The position numbers were made by a program, and so were the translations under genes. Shown here piece after piece: positions 26,143 to 35,544 of a DNA stretch of 64,000 nt (positions are counted from its first letter, which is position 1; each line of letters begins with the position of its first letter). Source of the DNA: Bradyrhizobium sp. NFR13 (lineage in GTDB: Bacteria > Pseudomonadota > Alphaproteobacteria > Rhizobiales > Xanthobacteraceae); contig NZ_FOTP01000007.1 of the NCBI RefSeq assembly GCF_900114605.1, positions 186,001 to 250,000 on the forward strand. Direction: 5' to 3'. Under the pieces are notes generated by a model that was not told where the DNA came from, ran no database searches, and worked only from the letters and a program-made list of their open reading frames with translations.

Positions 26143-26946
26143 TTATGGCGCGACGATCGGGCCGAGCTTGTTTTTCTCGGCAGCGGCCTTCAGACGTCCG
26201 TCGAGCTTGATGTTCTGGACGAACAGATTGACGTAGTTCAGCCAGATCTGGTCGCCCTGATTCATCACATAGGCATAGGGCGTGACCGACAGCGGCTCCG
26301 GCGGGGAGAGCGTGACCGACCAGTCGAACTGGGCGTTCATCTTGGTCGATGCCGGGTAGTCGGTCGCCATCACATCGACGCGACGCGACATCAGTTCGGC
26401 CTGCACGGTGGCGGGCGGCGCAACCGCGACGACCTTCGCATTCTTCAGATAGCCGCGCATGAAAGGCTCGATATAGCTGCCCAGCGCGATGCCCACATTG
26501 ACGCCGGGCTTGTCGATATCTGCCCAGCTCTTGACCTTACCGTCCTTCTGGACGACGGCATAGACGCCGCTGATCAGATAAGGCTGCGTGAAGGCCACGG
26601 CCTGCGCGCGCTTCATGGTCGCGCCGACACCGAACATGCCTAGGTCGCATTTATTGGCCTGCAGATCGGCAATGAATGTGCTGAAGCTGGTCTCGACATA
26701 TTCAAGCTTGACGCCGAGATCCTTCGCCAGCTCTTCGGACAGGTCGATATCGATGCCCTCGAGCTTGCCCGTGTCGGGATTGCGCAACGAGATGGCGTAG
26801 TAGTTCGGCCAGATGCAAACCTTCACCTTGCCGCCCTTGGTAATCTCATAGAGACGTGACTGTGTTTGCTGCGCGCTGGCCTGATCGATCGCCAGCGATG
26901 AGACGGCCAATGCAGCGACAAGGGTCAGAAGCTTTTTCATAGTCAT
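26143..26946 (-). CDS. Amino-acid-type ABC transporter substrate-binding protein
   Basis: This is a 267-residue family 3 binding protein with signal peptide MKKLLTLVAALAVSSLAIDQ then ASAQ, and the pattern GKLEGIDIDLSEELAKDLGV near residue 67. Two ATGs are possible: 26946, which overlaps the ATPase stop as TGATG, and 26940, better spaced from GAGG. It belongs to the operon 27728-23290 with permease, M20 deacylase and ureohydrolase. Confidence 0.92.
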   Translation of the reverse strand: MTMKKLLTLVAALAVSSLAIDQASAQQTQSRLYEITKGGKVKVCIWPNYYAISLRNPDTGKLEGIDIDLSEELAKDLGVKLEYVETSFSTFIADLQANKCDLGMFGVGATMKRAQAVAFTQPYLISGVYAVVQKDGKVKSWADIDKPGVNVGIALGSYIEPFMRGYLKNAKVVAVAPPATVQAELMSRRVDVMATDYPASTKMNAQFDWSVTLSPPEPLSVTPYAYVMNQGDQIWLNYVNLFVQNIKLDGRLKAAAEKNKLGPIVAP

Positions 26947-27728
26947 CAGTCCTCAAAATGCGTCAGGAAGCGCCTGGCTCGCTCGGTGGTGGGATTGTCA
27001 AAAAATTGAGAAGGAACGCCCTGCTCGACGATCACGCCCTCATCCATGAAGACGACACGGCTGGCGACACGGCGCGCAAAGCCCATTTCATGCGTGACGA
27101 CGAGCATCGTCATGCCTTCGAGCGCCAGCGTGCGCATCACCTGCAGCACTTCACGGCGCAACTCGGGATCGAGCGCGGATGTCGGCTCGTCGAACAGCAG
27201 AATTTTCGGCTGCATGGCCAGCGCACGCGCGATGGCGACACGCTGTTGCTGGCCGCCGGACAGCCGTGCCGGATAGCTGTCGCGCTTGGATGCGAGCCCG
27301 ACTTTGTCCAGCAAGCTCTCTGCGGTGGCAACGGCTTCGTCGCGGCTGACGCCACGCACGCGCATCGGCGCCTCGATGACATTCTGAAGCACGGTCATAT
27401 GCGGCCACAGATTGAACTGCTGAAACACCATGCCGATCTCGGGCCGCACCTTCTTGGCGGCGGCGCTCACATCGGACGACGGATTTGCTTGCGCCACGAT
27501 CGCGCCGGCCATCAGAATGCGGCCGTCGGACGGAGCCTCCAGCAAAGCCATGCAGCGCAGCAGTGTGGTTTTGCCCGAACCACTCGGCCCGATGATGCAG
27601 GTCGACTCTCCCAGGCCCAGAGCGAGGTCCACGCCATGCAGGACGGCGTTGGCGCCAAAGCGCTTCACCACCGCCTCGGCCTTCAGCACCGGCCCGGACG
27701 CGGGAATGGGCGAACTGGATACGTTCAT
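26946..27728 (-). CDS. Amino-acid ABC transporter ATP-binding protein
   Basis: The ATPase has Walker [11 protein letters not shown]-loop MVFQQFNLW, signature LSGGQQQR, Walker [13 protein letters not shown] and the His switch in VVTHEMGFA. The ATG at 27728 is preferred; the upstream ATG at 27782 would add an 18-residue Trp-rich tail that overlaps the likely promoter. Unusually for such operons the ATPase is the first gene, divergent from a LysR regulator at 27861. Confidence 0.93.
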   Translation of the reverse strand: MNVSSSPIPASGPVLKAEAVVKRFGANAVLHGVDLALGLGESTCIIGPSGSGKTTLLRCMALLEAPSDGRILMAGAIVAQANPSSDVSAAAKKVRPEIGMVFQQFNLWPHMTVLQNVIEAPMRVRGVSRDEAVATAESLLDKVGLASKRDSYPARLSGGQQQRVAIARALAMQPKILLFDEPTSALDPELRREVLQVMRTLALEGMTMLVVTHEMGFARRVASRVVFMDEGVIVEQGVPSQFFDNPTTERARRFLTHFED

Positions 27729-27760
27729 GTCGCATGCGCTCCGAACAACGATCCAAATCC

Positions 27761-27774
27761 ATAAGCAATTATGA
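27761..27774. promoter_or_regulatory. Candidate LysR box in divergent spacer
   Basis: CATAA and TTATG arms around a 4-base spacer form a 14-base inverted repeat between the ATPase start (27728) and the LysR start (27861). AT-rich short palindromes of this form are typical LysR-regulator sites. An AT-rich stretch with TATATATT follows at 27847-27855. Confidence 0.4.
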
Positions 27775-27860
27775 TGCCACACTATATATTCCGGTGATAT
27801 CGGGCTAAGATCGCGCCTCTACCCTTATATTCGCGGCATTTCGATGTATATATTTTGGTT

Positions 27861-28763
27861 ATGGATCTAAGGCTGATCGAGATCTTCAACGCCGTCATGC
27901 AGCACCGGTCGGTGACTGAAGCCGCTCGCGCGCTCGGCGTGACACAGCCTGCCGTCAGTGCAGCGCTCAGGCGTCTGGAGCAGAATGTCGGCTTCGTGCT
28001 GTTCCGGCGGGAAAGCCGGCACATCGTTCCGACCGCCGAAGCGCATCTTCTGCATAACGAAGCGGTGCATGCACTTGCGGGCTTCTCCGAACTGGAAGAT
28101 GCGGCCGCAGGCATTTCGGCCGGCCAACGCGGCGTCCTGACCATCGCCAGCAGCCCCGGCCCCGGCATCGCCTGGCTTCCGGAGATCGTCAGCCGTTTCC
28201 GACGCGATCGCCCGGCCACCAAGATCAGGCTGCTGACGCGGAGCTCAGACAATGTGCGCAGCCTGGTGTCATCGCGCGCGTTCGACATCGGCATCGCCGA
28301 ACCGCCATTCGATCGCACCAACACCGTCTTGAAGCGCTACCGGTTCCAGCTGCAATGCGTGTTGCCCGCGTCTCACGCATTGGCTGCCCATGAAACGCTC
28401 ACGCCCGACCTGCTGGAGGGAAGCGATCTCATCATCACGCCGGGGAGCCGCACATCCTATGCGGCGATCTCACGTGCGTTCGAGGCCAGCGGGACGCCAT
28501 TTCATCCCGCGATCGAATGCGAGTTCTTTGCCATCGCGCTCAATCTCGTCATCGACGGCGCCGGCATCTGCCTGGTGGATGCATTGAGCATCTCCGACAC
28601 GCTGCGGCGAACCGGCAACACCGGCAAACTGGTAGTTCGGCCTTTTTCGCCTGCCGTCTTCTACGAGGTGGGCCTGCTGAAGCCCAATGTCGGGGAGCTC
28701 AGCGTGCTGGCCAGACAATTTCTGAAACTTCTCGATGAGTACACGATGCCTCACCTCGCCTGA
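27861..28763 (+). CDS. LysR-family transcriptional regulator
   Basis: This full-length 300-residue LysR protein has the N-terminal helix-turn-helix (DLRLIEIFNAVMQHRSVTEA, then ARALGVTQPAVSAALRRLEQ) and a complete effector domain ending near residue 295. The start is ATG 27861; a TTG at 27855 is in frame two codons earlier. It is transcribed away from the amino-acid-importer/M20/ureohydrolase operon and is the obvious candidate to control it. It converges with the gamma-glutamyltransferase-like gene at 28917. Confidence 0.95.
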   Translation: MDLRLIEIFNAVMQHRSVTEAARALGVTQPAVSAALRRLEQNVGFVLFRRESRHIVPTAEAHLLHNEAVHALAGFSELEDAAAGISAGQRGVLTIASSPGPGIAWLPEIVSRFRRDRPATKIRLLTRSSDNVRSLVSSRAFDIGIAEPPFDRTNTVLKRYRFQLQCVLPASHALAAHETLTPDLLEGSDLIITPGSRTSYAAISRAFEASGTPFHPAIECEFFAIALNLVIDGAGICLVDALSISDTLRRTGNTGKLVVRPFSPAVFYEVGLLKPNVGELSVLARQFLKLLDEYTMPHLA

Positions 28764-28916
28764 TTCTGGCGAGGGATGACGACCGTCTAGCACACGGGTT
28801 ACCTAGAGACGTTGCTAGTGGCCGGAAAAGCCTCCGGATACCGGCCTTTCTCGACAACGTTTCCTCTGCGCCACATGCGGACATCGGCTCGGGCCACACA
28901 TGGTCGGCGGCCTATA

Positions 28917-30509
28917 TTAATAACCAAGTGCGCATCCATCCTTTCGATGGTCCGACGCGCCAATAAGGACGCCACCGGGCCAATCGATCGCAATGGCTTG
29001 CGCGCCGCCGATCGGCCAGCGCGGCGGCTGGACCACCAGCCCGCGCGCGGCAAATGCTTCGGTCACGACAGGACGGAGGCTCTCCTCCGCTTCGACCGCA
29101 TTGGTTCCCGGAAGTGGAAACAGCCGGGGCTCGTCCGTGGCGGCCTGCAGATCGAGGCTATGATCGAACAAGCGCGTCAGGAAATAGGCGTGGCCCATGG
29201 CCTGATAGTGTCCGCCCATGACGCCAAACACCATCGACGGCCGGTCGCCTTCATAGACCATGCCGGGAATGATCGTGTGCAACGGCCGCTTACGGGGCGC
29301 AATGCAGTTGGGATGCCCGGGCGCGATGACGAAGCTCTGCGCGCGATTGTGGAACAGAACGCCGCTCGTCGGCTCCATCAGGCCCGATCCATAGGGATGA
29401 AATAGGGAGTTGATAAAGCTGACTGCATTGCGGTCCTTGTCGACGGTGCTGATATACACGGTATCGCTGTGCTCGGCACCGGACAGCACCGGCATCTCAG
29501 CGACCGCCTTGTTGAGGTCAATCCTGTCGGCCAGCGATGCCGCGAGTTCGTCCGACAGCATGTAGTCCATGAGTACCGTCGCCATCGCGGGATCGCCCAG
29601 CAACTGGTCACGCGCCGCATAGGCAAGGCGCGTCGCCTCAACTTCGATATAGAGATTGTCGATGTCGCGCGGAGAGCCTGCCCGTTTGAATCGGGAAAGG
29701 ATTTTCATGATCATCAGCGCGATGATACCCTGCCCGTTCGGGCCGCATTCATAGACCGTGCGGCCGCGATAATCGACGGCGATGGGATCGGTGTATTCGC
29801 CCTTGACGGATGCGAAGTCGGCGCGGGTATGAAGTCCGCCTTTGTCGGCAAGGAAGCTAGCGAGCGCCGCGCCGATCTCGCCTTCGTAGAAAGCGCGCGC
29901 GCCCTCACGGCCGATCAATTCAAGCGTGTCGGCGAGCTTCTCCTGCTTCTGCATGGCACCCGTTTCGGGAGCCTTGCCCGAAACCAGGAATGTCTGTCGG
30001 CAACCCTTATCCGCGTCGAGCAGAGCCACCTGATTGGCGAGGTCGAATGCGACGCGCGGCGTCAGCACATAGCCATGACGCGCCATCTCGACCGCAGGAG
30101 CAAGAATCTCGCTGAGCGGCAGCCTTCCGTGATCTCTGGCGAGCGTCGCCCAGGCATCCACCGCACCGGAGATTGTCACCGCATGGGGCGACTGCCGATC
30201 GATGCTGCGGATACCTTGGCCGAGATACCAGGCGGCCTTGGCCGCAGCGGGCGCACGGCCCGAGCCGTTGTAGGCAAGCGGCTTCGAAACTCCCGCTGGC
30301 GCGAACAGCGCGAAGCAGTCGCCCCCGATGCCGGTGGAGCCGGCCTCGACAACCGATTGCACTGCGCAAGCGGCAATCGCCGCGTCCATCGCATTGCCGC
30401 CGGCCTTCATGATCTCGACAGCCGTCAGCGTCGATGCCGGGTGCGACGTCGCCGCCATGCCACCGCGACCATAGGCCAGGGATCGGCCCGGCATTTCGAA
30501 ATTGCGCAT
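28917..30509 (-). CDS. Gamma-glutamyltransferase-family protein, cytoplasmic
   Basis: The 530-residue N-terminal-nucleophile hydrolase has the predicted autocleavage Thr at T350 (in SDTVYIS, followed by VDKDRNAVS), and the family motifs HPASTLTAVEIMKAGGNAMD and GSGLMEPTSG. No signal peptide is seen, unlike periplasmic GGT. Cytoplasmic GGT relatives include oxamate amidohydrolase (HpxW) of purine catabolism, so the name glutamyltransferase may be wrong. It lies 76 bases after the aminotransferase gene, at the end of a peptide-transporter and polyamine-like operon, where removal of a gamma-glutamyl or other acyl group would fit. Confidence 0.88.
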   Translation of the reverse strand: MRNFEMPGRSLAYGRGGMAATSHPASTLTAVEIMKAGGNAMDAAIAACAVQSVVEAGSTGIGGDCFALFAPAGVSKPLAYNGSGRAPAAAKAAWYLGQGIRSIDRQSPHAVTISGAVDAWATLARDHGRLPLSEILAPAVEMARHGYVLTPRVAFDLANQVALLDADKGCRQTFLVSGKAPETGAMQKQEKLADTLELIGREGARAFYEGEIGAALASFLADKGGLHTRADFASVKGEYTDPIAVDYRGRTVYECGPNGQGIIALMIMKILSRFKRAGSPRDIDNLYIEVEATRLAYAARDQLLGDPAMATVLMDYMLSDELAASLADRIDLNKAVAEMPVLSGAEHSDTVYISTVDKDRNAVSFINSLFHPYGSGLMEPTSGVLFHNRAQSFVIAPGHPNCIAPRKRPLHTIIPGMVYEGDRPSMVFGVMGGHYQAMGHAYFLTRLFDHSLDLQAATDEPRLFPLPGTNAVEAEESLRPVVTEAFAARGLVVQPPRWPIGGAQAIAIDWPGGVLIGASDHRKDGCALGY

Positions 30510-30585
30510 TTGTTATAACCGTAAGCGTTAAGAGTGTCGTGAGCTGCGCGAGGGCCGGCGCGAAAGCCGGCGCTCGATGAAGGCG

Positions 30586-31977
30586 TCAGGCTGCTGCGCC
30601 GGGACGGCCCGCCTGCAGCCAAGCATAGGTCTCGTCAAGCGCCAGCCGGGCGCGCGCATACATGTCAGCGATCTCTGCCTTGGTGATGATCATCGGCGGG
30701 CAGAAGTTCACAGTGTCGCCGAGTGCACGCGTGATCAGGCCGTGCTTCAGAGCACGCTCGCCGACATGGGCGGCGACGCCCCATGCGGAATCGAAGACTT
30801 CCTTCGTTTCCTTGTTGCTGACCACTTCGAGCGCACCGATGAGGCCGACGCCGCGTGCATTACCGACCAGCGGGTGATCATCGAAGGCATGCAAGCCGGA
30901 CTGGAAATCGCCCATGATGGAGCGCACATAGTTCACGATGTCGCGTTCTTCATAGATTTTGAGCGTCTCGAGCGCGACCGCTGTGGCTACCGGGTGACCG
31001 CCATAGGTGAAGCCGTGGCCGAAGGTGCCGATCTTGCCGCTGCCCTCACGGACCGCCCGATAGACCTTCTCGTTAATCATCACTGCGGCGATCGGCTGAT
31101 AGGCCGCGGAAAGCTGCTTCGCCATGGTGATGATATCGGGCTTCATGCCGAACGTTTCGCTGCCGAACATGTTTCCGGTGCGGGCAAAGCCGCAGATTAC
31201 TTCGTCAGCAATCAGCAGGATGTCGTATTTCTGCAGGACAGCCTGGATCTTCTCGTAATAAGTGGGCGGCGGCACGATGCATCCGCCGGACGCCATCAAA
31301 GGTTCGGCGAAGAATGCGGCGATCGTGTCCGGCCCCTCCTTCTGGATCAGTTGCTCCAGCGCGTCGGCGCAACGGGTCGCAAAGTCTTCCTCGCTCTCCC
31401 CCGCATTGGCGTAGCGATAGTGCAACGGGCATTCCGTGTGCAGGACGCGGTCGATCGGCAGATCGAAATCACGGTGGTTATTGGCAAGACCGGTCAGGCT
31501 TGCGGACGCGATCGTCACGCCGTGATAGGCTCGCATACGCGAAATGATCTTCTTCTTGTTCGGCTTGCCGATCGCGTTGTGATAGTACCAGACCATCTTC
31601 ATCGCGGTATCGTTGGCTTCCGACCCGGAATTGGCGAAGAACACCTTGCTCATCGGCACCGGCGCGAGATCGACAAGGCGTTCGGCGAGCTCAACGGCGG
31701 TGTCGTGCGACTTGCCGCCGAAGCTATGATAGAACGGCAATTTCTGCATCTGGCGATGCGCGGCATCGACGAGACGTTTCTCGCTGAATCCCAGCGAGGC
31801 GCAGAACAGCCCACCCAGCCCTTCGATGTATCGATTGCCTTCGTTGTCGATGACATAGATGCCGTCACCGCCCTCGATCATCATCGGCCCCACCTTTTCG
31901 TGGACGACAGCGTTCGTATAGGGATGCAGGACGCACGCGACGTCACGTGCCTCGATCGAATTCGGACGAATGGTCAT
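30586..31977 (-). CDS. Class III PLP-dependent aminotransferase (omega-amino acid/polyamine type)
   Basis: The 463-residue enzyme shows the class III fold: SGSEANDTA near 117-125, RAYHG (149-153), the PLP-contact Asp in IADEVICGF (D258) and Schiff-base lysine K287 in ITMAKQLSA. Relatives transfer the amino group of omega-amino acids, putrescine or GABA to pyruvate. It follows the acetylpolyamine-amidohydrolase-like gene after 92 bases in the same direction, so diamine or polyamine use is likely. The donor is not determinable from sequence alone. Confidence 0.92.
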   Translation of the reverse strand: MTIRPNSIEARDVACVLHPYTNAVVHEKVGPMMIEGGDGIYVIDNEGNRYIEGLGGLFCASLGFSEKRLVDAAHRQMQKLPFYHSFGGKSHDTAVELAERLVDLAPVPMSKVFFANSGSEANDTAMKMVWYYHNAIGKPNKKKIISRMRAYHGVTIASASLTGLANNHRDFDLPIDRVLHTECPLHYRYANAGESEEDFATRCADALEQLIQKEGPDTIAAFFAEPLMASGGCIVPPPTYYEKIQAVLQKYDILLIADEVICGFARTGNMFGSETFGMKPDIITMAKQLSAAYQPIAAVMINEKVYRAVREGSGKIGTFGHGFTYGGHPVATAVALETLKIYEERDIVNYVRSIMGDFQSGLHAFDDHPLVGNARGVGLIGALEVVSNKETKEVFDSAWGVAAHVGERALKHGLITRALGDTVNFCPPMIITKAEIADMYARARLALDETYAWLQAGRPGAAA

Positions 31978-32069
31978 TGCTCGGCTCTCCTCGATTGATC
32001 GACCTGCTCGACGGCATCCTCGATGCCAATGGCCTGTCGAAACTCCATATTTCTCAGAAACTGTCCCAC

Positions 32070-33116
32070 TCAGTGCCGCGCGGAGAACCCCGCGAGGAAC
32101 CGCTTCGGTGCTTTCGCGATCACGTCGAGCGAATAGCCGCCTTCCTGCACGATGACGGTAGGCAACCGCATTGCGCCGAAGATTTCACCGATCCGCTGAT
32201 AGGCATCGTCGGACACCCGAAGGAGCGACAACGGATCATCCCGATGGGCATCCCAACCGGCAGACAGGACGAGTGCCTGACAGCCCGCCTTCCTTGCCGC
32301 CTCGCCCAGAGACGTGCAGGCCGCAATGAATTCGGTGTCGCCGGCGCCGGGTTGGAGCGGAAGGTTCATGTTGTACCCCTCCCCGCGGCCCAAACCGCGT
32401 TCGTCCGCATAACCGATGAAGAACGGATAATAGTTGACAGGATCGGTATGGACCGACCCCACGAACACGTCGTCCCGCCCATAGAAGATCGACTGCGTGC
32501 CATCCCCGTGATGGGTGTCGAAGTCGATGACGGCGACACGGCCAAAAGTGGAAGCCAGCATGTCGGCTACCACCGCAGCGTTGTTGATGAAGCAGAAACC
32601 CGCGGCCTGATCGCGATAGGCATGATGCCCGGGTGGACGACAGGCGGCAAACGCGCTTCGTTCGCCGCCAATAACGAGCTGAGACGCGTGAATAGCACTG
32701 CGCACGGAAGCCTCGATTGCCTCCCACGTCCCTTGGCCAATCGCACAGTTGAGGTCACTGACATACCATCCAGCCTTTCCGGTGATGTTCTGCGGTACCC
32801 GCCCCGGCGGTTGTCCCGCTTGTGACGCGCTCCGATAGTGATGCGTATTCGGCAGCACCTCGATGCTTGCATCCGGAAGCTTCTGCCATTCCGCATAGGC
32901 CTGGCTGAGGAAATCGACATAGAGCGGATCGTGAACACAGCGGACGGGGTCGAGAGCATGCAGCCCTGGCTCGACGGCCTCGTGTCCTTCTTCCGCCAGA
33001 CTCTGTGCGAGAATCCGCAGCCGTTCTGGCTGCTCGAAAGGCTTGATCATCCTGCCGCGCAGCATGATCTGCTGCGGGTCGTGCCGCGTCTGAACAGGAG
33101 ATGAGATGATCTTCAT
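32070..33116 (-). CDS. Histone-deacetylase-family enzyme, acetylpolyamine amidohydrolase-like
   Basis: This 348-residue zinc deacetylase has RPPGHHA (catalytic H164, H165), the metal motif DFDTHHGDGT (D200, H202), SAGWDAHRDDPLS with the third ligand, and the catalytic Tyr in EGGYSLDVI. Bacterial members of this size remove acetyl groups from acetylputrescine or similar amines. Its ATG overlaps the stop of the peptide-importer ATPase gene (ATGA), so enzyme and importer are translationally linked. Together with the aminotransferase it suggests import and breakdown of acylated amines. Confidence 0.92.
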   Translation of the reverse strand: MKIISSPVQTRHDPQQIMLRGRMIKPFEQPERLRILAQSLAEEGHEAVEPGLHALDPVRCVHDPLYVDFLSQAYAEWQKLPDASIEVLPNTHHYRSASQAGQPPGRVPQNITGKAGWYVSDLNCAIGQGTWEAIEASVRSAIHASQLVIGGERSAFAACRPPGHHAYRDQAAGFCFINNAAVVADMLASTFGRVAVIDFDTHHGDGTQSIFYGRDDVFVGSVHTDPVNYYPFFIGYADERGLGRGEGYNMNLPLQPGAGDTEFIAACTSLGEAARKAGCQALVLSAGWDAHRDDPLSLLRVSDDAYQRIGEIFGAMRLPTVIVQEGGYSLDVIAKAPKRFLAGFSARH

Positions 33117-34717
33117 AGGGCCTCCACGGTGCGATGATTGGCGCTTTCGCCGGACAGTCCAGGCACGGAAGCGATCAGTGTCTTGGTGTAAGGATGCTGC
33201 GGGTTCGACAGTATTTCCCTTGCGGGCGCCTCCTCGACGATCTGCCCCAGTTTCATGACCGCGATGCGATCGCAGATCTGGGCGGCGACACGCATGTCGT
33301 GAGTAATGAAAAGCATCGAGAGGCCGAGCTTGTCGCGTAGGCCTTCGAGTAGATCGAGAATCTGTGCCTGCACGGAGACGTCGAGCGCCGAGACCGGCTC
33401 ATCGGCGATCAGCAATTCCGCATTCATCGCCAAAGCGCGCGCGATGCCAATGCGTTGTCGCTGGCCGCCGCTGAATTCATGCGGCCAGCGATCCAGCGCC
33501 GACGGATCGAGGCTGACGAGCCGCAGCTTTTCCTTGGCGACAGCGCGCGCCTCGGCAGCACTGGCGCCATGCGCCATTGGACCGGCAGCAATGATGTCCC
33601 CAACCGAGCGGCGCGGATCGAGGGACTCGAAGGGGTCCTGAAAGAGGAACTGGATGCGCTTGCGGAACGGCTTCCACTGCTTGCGCGACAGACTGTGCAG
33701 ATCGGTGCCCTCGAATCTGATCTCGCCGCTGTCCGGCGCGATCAAATTGACGATAGTGCGGGCGAAGGTCGATTTGCCGGAGCCACTTTCCCCGACAAGG
33801 CCGATGGTCTCGCCCTTGCGCAGGTCAAGATTAATGTCGTTGAGCGCCGCCACCTCCTTGTTGCCGCGCCAAAATGTCTTGCGCAGATGCGAGGCCTTGA
33901 GGATCGTCCGCTCCGACCGCGGCCTCGGCGCACCGGTGTTCGGTTTGGGGACGGCTGCCAACAATTTCTTGGTATAATCGTGCGACGGCCGTTTTAGCAC
34001 ATCGCTGACCGTCCCGTGCTCTACCAATTCGCCGTCCTTCATCACGATTACACGGTCGGCGATCTCGCGAACTACACCGAAGTCATGCGTGATAAACAGG
34101 ACGCCGGAATTGCGCCGTCGCTGGATCTCACGGATTAGGTTGAGTATCTGCGCCTGCGTCGTGACGTCGAGCGCCGTCGTCGGCTCGTCGGCGATCAGCA
34201 GCGCTGGCTCAAGTGCGATAGCCATGGCAATCACCACACGCTGACGCTGGCCGCCCGACAGCATATGCGGATAGACATGGATCAACGCTTCGGGGTCCGG
34301 CAGATTGACCGCGCGCAGCAGATCGATGATCTGCTGCGGCTTGCCGGGAAGACCATGGACATAGAACACTTCGGCGATCTGGTCGCCGATCCGCATCAAG
34401 GGATTGAGCGCAGCCATCGGCTCTTGGAATACCGTGCCCATCCGCGAGCCACGCAGACTGCGCAACTGCGCCGGGGTTTGCGTCAGCAGATCGATGCCCT
34501 GCAGGTCGATCTTGCCGCCGAGAACCGGCAATTCCCTGGGCAACAGTCCCATGATCGCATTGGCAATCATCGACTTTCCGGAGCCGCTTTCGCCGACCAC
34601 GCACAGGATTTCGCCCTCGTTGAGCGAGAAGCTCACCTTGGAGACCGCGCGTGGCCGATCTGCATAGACGGGAAGACCGATCGACAGATCGTCGATGCCG
34701 AGAAGCTTCTTGGTCAT
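33113..34717 (-). CDS. Dipeptide/oligopeptide ABC transporter, double ATP-binding protein
   Basis: The 534-residue protein carries two complete ABC ATPases in tandem, as in GsiA: Walker A GESGSGKSM with signature LSGGQRQR in the first half, GESGSGKST with FSGGQRQR in the second, and two Walker B motifs (LLIADEPTTALD, LLIADEPVSALD). It replaces separate DppD and DppF. The ATG at 34717 overlaps the DppC-like stop as ATGA; an upstream ATG at 34753 lies inside that gene. Confidence 0.94.
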   Translation of the reverse strand: MTKKLLGIDDLSIGLPVYADRPRAVSKVSFSLNEGEILCVVGESGSGKSMIANAIMGLLPRELPVLGGKIDLQGIDLLTQTPAQLRSLRGSRMGTVFQEPMAALNPLMRIGDQIAEVFYVHGLPGKPQQIIDLLRAVNLPDPEALIHVYPHMLSGGQRQRVVIAMAIALEPALLIADEPTTALDVTTQAQILNLIREIQRRRNSGVLFITHDFGVVREIADRVIVMKDGELVEHGTVSDVLKRPSHDYTKKLLAAVPKPNTGAPRPRSERTILKASHLRKTFWRGNKEVAALNDINLDLRKGETIGLVGESGSGKSTFARTIVNLIAPDSGEIRFEGTDLHSLSRKQWKPFRKRIQFLFQDPFESLDPRRSVGDIIAAGPMAHGASAAEARAVAKEKLRLVSLDPSALDRWPHEFSGGQRQRIGIARALAMNAELLIADEPVSALDVSVQAQILDLLEGLRDKLGLSMLFITHDMRVAAQICDRIAVMKLGQIVEEAPAREILSNPQHPYTKTLIASVPGLSGESANHRTVEAL

Positions 34718-35544
34718 GGCATATCCCGCTTCGACAGACGCGGATTGAGCCATGTCTGAAGTCCTTCACCGAGCAGATTGAGCCCGAGCACCGTGATGAA
34801 GATGGCAACGCCGGGGAGAACGCTGATCCACCAGCCAATTCGGATCACACTGCGACCGGAGCCGACAAGGAAGCCCCACGACATCCAGTTGGCGTCGCCG
34901 AGCCCCAGGAAGGACAACGCCGATTCTGTAAGAACGGCATTGGCGACCATGAGGCTGCCGAGCACAATGACCGGCGGCAGCGCGTTGGGAAGCAGTGTCT
35001 GCCAGACGACGCGCATATGTGAGACGCCGAGCACTTCCGCCGCCTGCACGAACTCCCGTTTGCGCAGCGACAGAAACTCGGCGCGCACGACGCGGGCGAC
35101 CGGGGGCCAGGACACCAGCGCAATTGCTGCAATGATCGAGAATATACTGGGGCGGAAGATCGCGACCAGAAGGATCGCCAGCAGGAAGCTGGGAATGGTC
35201 TGGAAGAATTCTGCGAAGCGCATCACCGCATCATCGACGCGCCCGCCGACATAGCCGGCCAGCGCGCCGAGGCTGACGCCGATACCGAGCGACGCCATGG
35301 TCGAGATGCCGCCGATCATCAGCGACACCCAGGCGCCATGGGCAATCCCGGCCGCGATGTCGCGGCCGAGCGCGTCGGAGCCGAGCAGGAAATCGGGACT
35401 GCCCGGGGGCTCGAACGGCGAGCCGCGCATATCCCACGGCGAGAACGGGAAGAAGATGGGCGCCGTTGCCGCCATCGCGATCACGGCCAGGATGATCGCG
35501 CTTCCGATCGCCATCCGAGGGAAGCGCCTGACAAATGATTTCAT
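34714..35544 (-). CDS. Dipeptide/oligopeptide ABC transporter permease (DppC-like)
   Basis: The 276-residue permease has the short cytoplasmic N terminus, the FPFSPWDMRGSPFEPPGSPD segment and LGSDALGRDI typical of DppC, and the coupling loop AAEVLGVSHMRVVWQTLLPN. ATG 35544 is chosen because it overlaps the DppB-like stop (ATGA); an upstream ATG at 35625 would overlap it by 85 bases. It pairs with the permease at 35541. Confidence 0.93.
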   Translation of the reverse strand: MKSFVRRFPRMAIGSAIILAVIAMAATAPIFFPFSPWDMRGSPFEPPGSPDFLLGSDALGRDIAAGIAHGAWVSLMIGGISTMASLGIGVSLGALAGYVGGRVDDAVMRFAEFFQTIPSFLLAILLVAIFRPSIFSIIAAIALVSWPPVARVVRAEFLSLRKREFVQAAEVLGVSHMRVVWQTLLPNALPPVIVLGSLMVANAVLTESALSFLGLGDANWMSWGFLVGSGRSVIRIGWWISVLPGVAIFITVLGLNLLGEGLQTWLNPRLSKRDMP

